Below, piece by piece: positions 7,807-13,280 of a stretch of 20,493 nucleotides of DNA. Numbering within the stretch: the stretch's first letter is position 1; every line of letters starts with the position of its first letter. A program made the position numbers and the translations under genes. Origin of the DNA: JAVBOP01 sp031550405 (GTDB lineage: Bacteria; Bacteroidota; Ignavibacteria; Kapaibacteriales; UBA2268); contig JAVBOP010000125.1 of NCBI GenBank assembly GCA_031550405.1, positions 1 to 20,493 on the forward strand. The letters run 5' to 3'. The notes beneath the pieces are model-generated. The model had not been told where the DNA came from. It saw nothing but the letters and a program-made list of their open reading frames with translations, and searched no databases.

Positions 7807-7829
7807 GCTTGGGAAGACATGCTGGGTGC

Positions 7830-7890
7830 GGTATTGATGTATTACCCCTAAATCCCCTAAAGGGGACTTAAAGGTAAATATTTATTCATA
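7830..7890 (+). repeat. 61-base direct repeat, copy B
   Basis: Second copy of the 7606-7666 repeat, 59/61 identical, with an intact TCCCC-TAAA-GGGGA hairpin at its centre. It ends in TTCATA but is followed by CTACCCC instead of the AATCCAACTGG that follows copy A. Confidence 0.85.
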
Positions 7891-7893
7891 ACT

Positions 7894-7970
7894 ACCCCTT
7901 CATGGAAGAGGGGAATGTGTAACATTATGTAGATATTGGCAGTTACATAATTCCCCTCTTGTAGAGGGGT
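7894..7970. repeat. Imperfect 30-base inverted repeat
   Basis: Arms at 7894-7923 and 7942-7970, separated by 18 bases. Each arm carries ACCCCT near its outer end and AAGAGGGGAAT plus TGTAAC towards the loop, with a few mismatches in between. It could fold into a long hairpin or be a small palindromic mobile element. Confidence 0.75.
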
Positions 7971-7983
7971 GCTGCGAAGCAGC
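7971..7983. repeat. GC-rich short hairpin
   Basis: GCTGC-GAA-GCAGC directly follows the large inverted repeat and is itself followed by GGGGTGTTTTTGGGG. Together they resemble the intergenic repeat cassettes seen in many Bacteroidota genomes. Confidence 0.6.
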
Positions 7984-8045
7984 GGGGTGTTTTTGGGGTA
8001 TTGCATATTAAACTGAAGTTTGATAGCGGCTTCGCATAAAACCCA

Positions 8046-8066
8046 TTTATGAATTAATTTTAATAA
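8046..8066 (-). repeat. Dispersed TTCATAAA element, copy 6
   Basis: On the minus strand TTATTAAAATTAATTCATAA plus A. It differs from copy 1 at one base in 21. It ends 12 bases before the kdd start and points the opposite way to copies 3 and 7. Confidence 0.6.
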
Positions 8067-8078
8067 TTGAGATGTAAA

Positions 8079-9119
8079 ATGATTATGAGACATGGAACGA
8101 AATATGGCACACATCGTGTGCTTGAGCCAAAAGGCACATTGCCGCAGCCAGCGCTAAAGCTGGATAATGATATGGCAATATATGATAATGAATTATTAAT
8201 AAATGTTAATACTTTAAACATAGACTCGGCAAGCTATACGCAGATTCGGCAGGCGTGCGGCAATGATGCGCAGAAGATGAAAGACATGATACTGGGCATT
8301 GTCGCCGAACGCGGCAAGATGCAGAATCCTGTTACAGGCTCAGGAGGAATGCTTGTCGGTCGTGTTGCGGCAATAGGCGAGCGCTTTCCAGACAAAAGCA
8401 TTAAGGTGGGCGATTTAATTGCAACACTGGTATCTTTGTCATTAACTCCATTAAAAATAAGCAAGATAAAGCATTTGAACCCTGACAGCGACCAAGTGGA
8501 TGTTGAAGCGCAGGCTATTCTGTTTGAGAGCGGCTTATATGCCGTGCTTCCCGGCGATATTCCTGAAAAATTAGCATTGGCAGCGCTGGATGTGGCTGGT
8601 GCGCCGGCACAGGTGAACAAGCTGGTAAAATCCGGTCATAGCGTTTGCCTGATAGGCGGCGGCGGCAAATCGGGTGTGCTTTGCTGCTATCAGGCAATGA
8701 AGAATGCGGGACCTGACGGCAAAGTGATTGTTGTCGAATATTCCAAAGAAAATGCGCAGCGCATTATTGATATGAATTTAGCAACACATGTGATTGTCGC
8801 CGATGCGACCAGTGTCATTGACGTTTATGAGAAGGTTACGGCGATTGCCGGCAAGGAAGGCTGCGATATAACCATCAATAATGTGAATGTGCCGAATACC
8901 GAAATGACGTCGATTCTATGCACCAAAAACACTGGCATTGTGTATTTTTTTTCGATGGCAACCAGCTTTTCCAAGGCTGCTCTGGGTGCAGAAGGCGTTG
9001 GCAGCGATGTAACTATGATTGTCGGCAATGGCTATACAAAAGGGCATGCCGAATTGACGCTGGACATTATTCGCGAATCAAAAGCCATCCGCTCATTATT
9101 TGAAAAGCTCTACGTATAG
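8079..9119 (+). CDS. kdd: L-erythro-3,5-diaminohexanoate dehydrogenase
   Basis: 346 residues. The enzyme (EC 1.4.1.11) oxidatively deaminates 3,5-diaminohexanoate to 5-amino-3-oxohexanoate with NAD(P), a middle step of lysine fermentation after the two aminomutases. The N-terminus KYGTHRVLEPKGTLPQPALKLDN and the following YDNELLINVNTLNIDSAS are highly characteristic of Kdd. A nucleotide-binding loop is seen in VCLIGGGGKSGVL (about residues 190-202), followed by KVIVVEYS. I place the start at the ATG at 8079; the ATG at 8085 is equally possible and would give a start closer to the family pattern. A TTG at 8067 is unlikely. None of its usual partners (kamA, kamDE, kce, kal) is nearby: upstream is a repeat region, downstream panD with its own promoter-like box. 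Confidence 0.93.
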   Translation: MIMRHGTKYGTHRVLEPKGTLPQPALKLDNDMAIYDNELLINVNTLNIDSASYTQIRQACGNDAQKMKDMILGIVAERGKMQNPVTGSGGMLVGRVAAIGERFPDKSIKVGDLIATLVSLSLTPLKISKIKHLNPDSDQVDVEAQAILFESGLYAVLPGDIPEKLALAALDVAGAPAQVNKLVKSGHSVCLIGGGGKSGVLCCYQAMKNAGPDGKVIVVEYSKENAQRIIDMNLATHVIVADATSVIDVYEKVTAIAGKEGCDITINNVNVPNTEMTSILCTKNTGIVYFFSMATSFSKAALGAEGVGSDVTMIVGNGYTKGHAELTLDIIRESKAIRSLFEKLYV

Positions 9120-9154
9120 CAACAGCAATTATGAATTTTTTTGTATTTTTTTCA

Positions 9155-9162
9155 TATCTTTG
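9155..9162 (+). promoter_or_regulatory. Likely -7 box for panD
   Basis: TATCTTTG fits TAnnTTTG and lies 41 bases before the panD ATG. A TTTG at 9140-9143 is too close to serve as the standard -33 box. It suggests that panD and its follower are transcribed separately from kdd. Confidence 0.45.
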
Positions 9163-9179
9163 TATAAATTATTTCACAA

Positions 9180-9200
9180 TAATGAATAAAAATTCATAAA
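9180..9200 (+). repeat. Dispersed TTCATAAA element, copy 7
   Basis: TAATGAATAAAAATTCATAA plus A, ending two bases before the panD ATG at 9203. It replaces any Shine-Dalgarno site, as in copy 3. Confidence 0.55.
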
Positions 9201-9202
9201 CA

Positions 9203-9571
9203 ATGGAAAGAATATTTTTAAAATCGAAAATACACAGAGCAACGATTACGCAGGCGGAATTGCATTATGAAGGCAGTTTGACTGTTGACAGGGATTTGAT
9301 GGAGGCAGCCAGCATTTTGGAGCTGGAAAAAGTTGCTGTTGTAAATATAGATAATGGCGAGCGGTTTGAAACGTATGTTATTCCTGGTGAACGTGGAAGC
9401 GGAATTATATGCCTAAATGGCGCAGCTGCACGCAAAGCTGTAGTCGGAGACAGAGTTATCATTATGACATTTTGTCATCTGCATGAAAATGAGCTGGAGG
9501 ATTTTAGTCCGCAAATTGTCATAGTAAACGAACATAATCATATAAAAAAAATAACAAACAGGGTTGAATAA
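9203..9571 (+). CDS. panD: Aspartate 1-decarboxylase proenzyme
   Basis: 122 residues. The enzyme converts L-aspartate to beta-alanine for pantothenate and coenzyme A. It is made as a proenzyme that cleaves itself between glycine and serine; the motif YEGSLT puts G24-S25 exactly where Escherichia coli PanD is cut, leaving a pyruvoyl group on the new chain. The other active-site residues known from E. coli also line up by position: K9, R54, T57 and Y58. Length is normal for the family. The stop TAA shares one base with the ATG of the next gene (TAATG), which indicates translational coupling. There is no Shine-Dalgarno site; the TTCATAAA element stands immediately before the ATG. No panB or panC is in the window. 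Confidence 0.97.
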   Translation: MERIFLKSKIHRATITQAELHYEGSLTVDRDLMEAASILELEKVAVVNIDNGERFETYVIPGERGSGIICLNGAAARKAVVGDRVIIMTFCHLHENELEDFSPQIVIVNEHNHIKKITNRVE

Positions 9572-10317
9572 TGTTCTCAATTATCGTTCTTGCTGCCGGA
9601 CTTGGCAAAAGGATGGAAAATCCGGATATTCCAAAAGTTTTAGCTGAATTGCATGGCAAACCTATTATTTATTATGTACTTAGCTCGGCATTGGAATTGA
9701 ATCCAGATAAAATTACAGTCATAGTTGGGCATAAGCGTGAATTGCTAATTGATTATATAAAAAGTGATTTTGCGGGCAAAAACATAGAGTTTATTGTGCA
9801 GGAACAGCAATCAGGTACAGGGCATGCCGTCAAATGTGCCGCACCCGCATTTGCAGGCTATGCGGGCAATATTTTGATTTTGTCGGGCGACGTACCTTTG
9901 CTGAAAAGTGCCACTCTTGAAAAATTTATAACCTGTCATGACAACATTGATACAAACATTTCCGTACTCTCTTCTATTGCTTATAATCCAACAGGTTACG
10001 GCAGAATAGTTCGAAATATAGATGGCGATTTTGCAGCAATTATTGAAGAGAAAGATGCTGACGAATCTGTGAAAAAAATCAATGAAATAAATAGCGGCAT
10101 ATATTACTTGCCGGCAAATTTGCTTTTTGATTTGCTGCCAAATGTAAACAATGACAACAGCCAAAATGAATATTATTTAACCGATATTATCACTATTGGC
10201 AAATTGAAGAACCAAAAGGTTGTTGCGAGTATTGGAGCTAAGTTTGAAGAAATTCAGGGCATTAACACCCCAGAGCAATTAAGATACGTAGAAGAATTAA
10301 TGAATATTAATAAATAG
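9571..10317 (+). CDS. Stand-alone GlmU-type UDP-GlcNAc pyrophosphorylase domain
   Basis: 248 residues of the nucleotidyltransferase fold. Motifs follow GlmU order: LAAGLGKRM at residues 7-15 (nucleotide-binding loop), VQEQQSGTGHAV, LSGDVPLL with the metal-binding aspartate, GYGRIVR, IIEEKDA, EINSGIY and EYYLTDI. These fit uridylyl transfer to N-acetylglucosamine 1-phosphate, making UDP-GlcNAc for peptidoglycan and lipopolysaccharide. Classical GlmU has about 450 residues with a left-handed beta-helix acetyltransferase half; that half is absent, so acetylation of glucosamine 1-phosphate would need another enzyme. A related sugar-phosphate specificity cannot be excluded. The gene overlaps panD by one base and ends before a terminator, so the two form a unit whose link is probably organisational, not metabolic. 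Confidence 0.85.
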   Translation: MFSIIVLAAGLGKRMENPDIPKVLAELHGKPIIYYVLSSALELNPDKITVIVGHKRELLIDYIKSDFAGKNIEFIVQEQQSGTGHAVKCAAPAFAGYAGNILILSGDVPLLKSATLEKFITCHDNIDTNISVLSSIAYNPTGYGRIVRNIDGDFAAIIEEKDADESVKKINEINSGIYYLPANLLFDLLPNVNNDNSQNEYYLTDIITIGKLKNQKVVASIGAKFEEIQGINTPEQLRYVEELMNINK

Positions 10318-10364
10318 TGCTCACAGGCAAAAGAATAAATTTTATTATATGCAAAAAATCATAG

Positions 10365-10395
10365 AGACGCAATGCAATTATCGCGTCTTTTTTTT
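10365..10395 (+). terminator. Terminator after the panD unit
   Basis: AGACGC (10365-10370) pairs with GCGTCT (10383-10388) across a 12-base loop, followed by a run of eight T. It lies 48 bases after the stop codon. Confidence 0.75.
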
Positions 10396-10466
10396 GTGCT
10401 TGCTTGCGTGTAGCAACTCCACCAATTGCATTATACACTAAAGTATGATGCAATAAAGCTCCAATT

Positions 10467-10486
10467 TCTGAATAAAAGTTCATAAA
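10467..10486 (+). repeat. Dispersed TTCATAAA element, copy 8
   Basis: TCTGAATAAAAGTTCATAAA. It lies between the two convergent terminators, where it cannot be a promoter or start-site element for any gene in view. Confidence 0.5.
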
Positions 10487-10494
10487 TTCTTGAA

Positions 10495-10532
10495 AATAAA
10501 AAAATAGCCCATAAGTGCGGTATGAGCTATTT
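10495..10532 (-). terminator. Terminator after rny
   Basis: On the minus strand AAATAGC and GCTATTT (10526-10532 and 10502-10508) enclose an inner CAT/ATG pairing and a short loop, followed by TTTTTTTATTTT. It lies about 24 bases after the rny stop. Confidence 0.75.
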
Positions 10533-10555
10533 GTAATTCGTGGTATAATAAAATC

Positions 10556-12115
10556 TTACTTGGCAACGGAAACACTGCGGCGCTCGCGTATGACGGTTAC
10601 TTTGATTTGACCGGGATATTCCATTTCCGCTTCAATTTTTTTAGCAATATCGCTTGCAAGAATATCAGTTTGAATGTCGTCAAGCTTTTCAGGTTCCACT
10701 ATAACTCGAATTTCGCGTCCAGCCTGTATCGCAAAAGTTTTTCCCACTCCGTCAAAACTGTTGCTGATTTCTTCCAATTTTTCCAACCGCTTTACATAGT
10801 TTTCGATTGATTCCCGCCTTGCACCCGGTCGAGAACCACTTATGGAGTCCGCCGCCTGCACAATAACAGCATAAGGACTTTCGGGCTCAATATCGCCATG
10901 GTGCGCTCCAATGGCATTGCAAACGATGTGGTTTTCCTTGTATTTTTTGGCTAAATCGGCGCCAAGCGTTGCGTGAGTGCCTTCCAATTCCTTATCAACG
11001 CATTTGCCTATGTCGTGCAGCAATGCAGAGCGCTTGGCAAGTTTTTGGTCTAATCTCAATTCAGCAGCCATTATTCCCGCAAGATAAGCTACTTCAATAG
11101 AATGACTTAAGAGATTTTGCCCGTAACTTGTACGAAACTTCATTCTACCAATATATTTGACAAGCTCGGGATGAATATTGTGAACTCCAAGCTCAAGCGT
11201 AATATTTTCGCCTTCTTTGAGCATTTCTTCATCCAGTTCCTTGCGAGTTTTTTCAACTAACTCTTCAATGCGCGTTGGGTGAATGCGACCATCAAGCATA
11301 AGTTTTTCCAGTGCTTTTCTCGCAACTTCGCGGCGGAATGGATCGTAGCCGGAAATGACAACGGCTTCGGGCGTATCATCAATAATCAAATCAACGCCTG
11401 TTGCAGCTTCAAAGGCGCGAATATTACGCCCTTCACGACCAATAATACGTCCTTTCATCTCATCATTATCAAGGTTCACAACAGAAACGGTATTCTCGAT
11501 ACAATGCTCCGTCGATAGCCGCTGAATGGCGTTCAGTATGATATTTTGGGCTTCCTTATTGGCTTTTAGCCTTGCATCTTCACAAATTTGGTTTATCGTT
11601 TTTGCAGCTTCGATCTTTGCTTCATTAGTCAAAGATTCCAATAATTGTTTTTTTGCTTCTTCTTTTGACAATCCAGACAGTTTCTCCAGCTTGTTTTTTT
11701 GCGTTTTGATTACCTTTTCAAGCTCATTCTCTCTTTCTCTAGTTTTAAGTTCTTTTTTCTTGAGTTCGCTTTCAAATTCAATAAGTACCTTCTCTTTTTT
11801 TGCAAATCCATCGCCTTTCTGATTAACAATATCTTCTTTTTGTTTTAATTGTTTTTCAAGTTGATGCAGCTTCGATTTTCTTGTTTGTACTTCTGTTTCA
11901 AATTCAATTTTCTTTTTTGACCATTCTTCTTTTACTTCAAGCAGTTTTTCTTTTTTGGTTGTATTTGCAGTTTTTTCTGCATCGTCAATGATGCTTTTAG
12001 CTCTTGCTTCTATTTCCTTCAGCTTACTGGCAGCAACTTTGCTACCCAAATAATATGAAATAAGAAAACCAATAAGAAGGCCTGCAATTGTTGTAATAAT
12101 ACTTACAGCATCCAT
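10556..12115 (-). CDS. rny: Ribonuclease Y
   Basis: 519 residues, the usual length. RNase Y is a membrane-bound endoribonuclease that starts mRNA decay. Order of parts: a membrane helix at residues 5-23, a long charged coiled coil at about 30-200, a KH RNA-binding domain with GRIIGREGRNIR at 222-233, and an HD metal-dependent phosphohydrolase domain with H338, HD at 367-368 inside LLHDIGK, HH at 405-406 and AAD at 421-423. The last ~90 residues carry the family's C-terminal region (GREIRVIVEPEK). AGAGGA stands before the ATG at a workable distance. It lies downstream of zapA and the 6S RNA on the same strand. No clear promoter of its own was found in the 80 bases after the 6S T-run, so read-through is possible. 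Confidence 0.97.
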   Translation of the reverse strand: MDAVSIITTIAGLLIGFLISYYLGSKVAASKLKEIEARAKSIIDDAEKTANTTKKEKLLEVKEEWSKKKIEFETEVQTRKSKLHQLEKQLKQKEDIVNQKGDGFAKKEKVLIEFESELKKKELKTRERENELEKVIKTQKNKLEKLSGLSKEEAKKQLLESLTNEAKIEAAKTINQICEDARLKANKEAQNIILNAIQRLSTEHCIENTVSVVNLDNDEMKGRIIGREGRNIRAFEAATGVDLIIDDTPEAVVISGYDPFRREVARKALEKLMLDGRIHPTRIEELVEKTRKELDEEMLKEGENITLELGVHNIHPELVKYIGRMKFRTSYGQNLLSHSIEVAYLAGIMAAELRLDQKLAKRSALLHDIGKCVDKELEGTHATLGADLAKKYKENHIVCNAIGAHHGDIEPESPYAVIVQAADSISGSRPGARRESIENYVKRLEKLEEISNSFDGVGKTFAIQAGREIRVIVEPEKLDDIQTDILASDIAKKIEAEMEYPGQIKVTVIRERRSVSVAK

Positions 12116-12195
12116 TGGGGGTCCTCTACAATATAGGTTTTATAAATTAATTAAAAATTTAGATGTGATAATAGCGATAGTGAGAAAATTAGAAG

Positions 12196-12424
12196 AAAAA
12201 AAAAAACCGCACCCGCTACAATTTGGATTGTATGCTTATTAGGGCATAAATCACAAAAGGCTAATAGAACCTTCCTACACGGTGGGAATCTCCTGCCAAT
12301 CGCAAACTTCCACTGGAACTGACGTTCTCCTTTCGGATGAGGCCTGTTTTTGAAGAACAACGGATAAACTCCCAAGAGATAATACTTATAGTTCTTTAGT
12401 TTGTGGGATATAGCAAATGCGGCA
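12196..12424 (-). ncRNA. ssrS: 6S RNA
   Basis: No protein gene fits here, but the minus strand has the frame of a discrete RNA. CCGCATTTGCTA at its 5' end (12411-12422) pairs fully with TAGCGGGTGCGG at its 3' end (12207-12218), using three U-G pairs in the middle, and is followed at once by a run of ten T: a closing stem that doubles as terminator. Inside is a UCC-GAAA-GGA hairpin. 6S RNA binds the main RNA polymerase and mimics an open promoter. The place after zapA is where 6S RNA is commonly found, in Bacteroidota as well as in Proteobacteria. The length of about 225 bases is on the long side. The 5' end is inferred from the stem and the promoter-like box before it. Confidence 0.8.
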
Positions 12425-12429
12425 TATAT

Positions 12430-12436
12430 CAAACTA
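12430..12436 (-). promoter_or_regulatory. Promoter-like box of the 6S RNA
   Basis: The minus strand reads TAGTTTG directly after the zapA stop codon, one base short of TAnnTTTG. It lies about 7 bases before the predicted RNA start. No -33 box is obvious. Confidence 0.35.
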
Positions 12437-12736
12437 CTAAAAATGAGGATTATTTATATTTGTTTCTATAAATTCAGCTATCTTCTGTATTTCATTGACA
12501 ATATCATCAGTTGCATTCTTCCAATCGTTTATTAATTTTAATTCATTTTCTGCAATATTTAACGCCGCTAATGTAGTTTTCGTTAAATGTGAAATATTCT
12601 CAGAACTTGAACCTTTAGTTGTAATTTCCTGTATTTTATCATTCAAAACTGCTGCAGCTTGGCGAACCAGCTGTTCGTTCTCGCCAATTACATTATATTC
12701 CTTATTTCCGATTTGGATAGCCAACGACATAGACAT
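12437..12736 (-). CDS. zapA: Cell division protein ZapA
   Basis: 99 residues. ZapA binds FtsZ and cross-links its filaments in the division ring. The N-terminus SLAIQIGNKEYNVIGENEQLVRQAAAVLNDKI has the ZapA pattern of a strand (I-x-I-x-x-x-x-Y), a turn, and a helix with R-x-A-A; the remaining ~60 residues are a predicted long helix that would form the dimer coiled coil. Two starts are possible, ATG at 12736 or 12730; neither has a strong ribosome binding site. The sequence is short and variable in this family, so the call leans on the pattern and on the neighbours 6S RNA and rny. Its promoter is probably the site at 12783-12813. Confidence 0.82.
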   Translation of the reverse strand: MSMSLAIQIGNKEYNVIGENEQLVRQAAAVLNDKIQEITTKGSSSENISHLTKTTLAALNIAENELKLINDWKNATDDIVNEIQKIAEFIETNINNPHF

Positions 12737-12782
12737 TGATTTGTCTTCTAACTTTTTACTACTTACTATACGTTAGTTTTTA

Positions 12783-12813
12783 CAAAATTAACATTTTTTT
12801 TGCTAATAGCAAT
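12783..12813 (-). promoter_or_regulatory. Likely zapA promoter
   Basis: On the minus strand TAATTTTG (12783-12790) fits TAnnTTTG, and ATTG (12810-12813) stands exactly 19 bases upstream, one base off TTTG. The transcript would start about 40 bases before the ATG. Confidence 0.5.
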
Positions 12814-13026
12814 AACATACCAAAATAATTATTGTTTATGGATATTACTTGCCTGATGTATGCCATATATTTTTAGTTAGCTTGCAAATGCGCTTCCTGA
12901 CTTCTGTGTCCAATTCCTAACATGAAAGTATTAACAGTGATGATATTTTCCAAAATCCTATGGATAAAAGAGCGTGGTTGAAGGCAATTTATCCGAAATA
13001 TTAACGGCTAATGGTGTAAATATTTT

Positions 13027-13057
13027 TTTGAAGTGAAGTTTTTTATTATTATATTTG
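13027..13057 (+). promoter_or_regulatory. Consensus Bacteroidota promoter before porU
   Basis: TTTG at 13027-13030, a 19-base spacer, then TATATTTG at 13050-13057: an exact match to TTTG-N19-TAnnTTTG. Transcription from here would give a leader of about 215 bases before porU. Confidence 0.7.
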
Positions 13058-13131
13058 TATCAGTTACATTCATCAGAAGTTGCTTTTGGATTCATTTCTA
13101 CTCAAAATTAATACTATAAATAATTATTGCG

Positions 13132-13139
13132 TACATTTG
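13132..13139 (+). promoter_or_regulatory. Second -7 box before porU
   Basis: TACATTTG fits TAnnTTTG, but there is no TTTG 19 bases before it. If used, the leader would be about 135 bases. Confidence 0.3.
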
Positions 13140-13180
13140 CGTATAATATAAAGTTGTATTATGGTTATTTTTGGCTATGC

Positions 13181-13209
13181 AGGCTCTTAATACTGTACAG
13201 TATCAGCCT
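13181..13209 (+). promoter_or_regulatory. Large palindrome in the porU leader
   Basis: A perfect 14-base palindrome ATACTGTACAGTAT (13190-13203) is nested in an outer pair AGGCT (13181-13185) and AGCCT (13205-13209). As DNA it could be a dimeric repressor site; as RNA it forms a hairpin about 70 bases before the start codon. There is no T-run, so it is not a simple terminator. Confidence 0.5.
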
Positions 13210-13280
13210 AACAGCACTAATAATTTATAGTATCTTTCCTTATTATCTTGTTTAAATACATATAATTACGAGGTAAAAAA

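Larger units (their letters stand above)
7467..8078. other. Non-coding repeat mosaic between SLBB gene and kdd
   Basis: 612 bases with no credible complete gene. It holds, in order, a weak terminator, a possible sorting-domain remnant, two copies each of a 61-base and a ~20-base direct repeat, a REP-like palindrome, a large inverted repeat with a short GC hairpin, and three TTCATAAA octamers. An 85-codon minus-strand frame across it is made of repeat sequence and looks accidental. Confidence 0.7.
12737..13280. other. Divergent leader region between zapA and porU
   Basis: 544 bases with no credible coding frame. The left part has a zapA promoter-like site, the right half a consensus promoter, a second -7 box and a large palindromic hairpin before porU. 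I see nothing further in 12840-13020 except AT-rich sequence. Confidence 0.6.

Noticed and set aside
7557..7890. Direct repeats considered as a CRISPR array
   Set aside because: Only two copies of each repeat, unequal spacing, repeats longer and less palindromic than CRISPR units, and no cas gene.
7857..8114. An 85-codon minus-strand frame
   Set aside because: It is built from the 61-base repeat, the inverted repeat and the GC hairpin, and overlaps the kdd start.
12151..12432. A 93-codon minus-strand frame starting MIYAAFAISHK
   Set aside because: It coincides with the 6S RNA between its paired ends, runs through the terminator T-run (giving FFF), and has no protein-like pattern.
13190..13203. 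LexA (SOS) box reading of the porU palindrome
   Set aside because: The half-sites resemble E. coli LexA half-sites but overlap directly instead of being spaced, and porU is not a DNA-damage gene.
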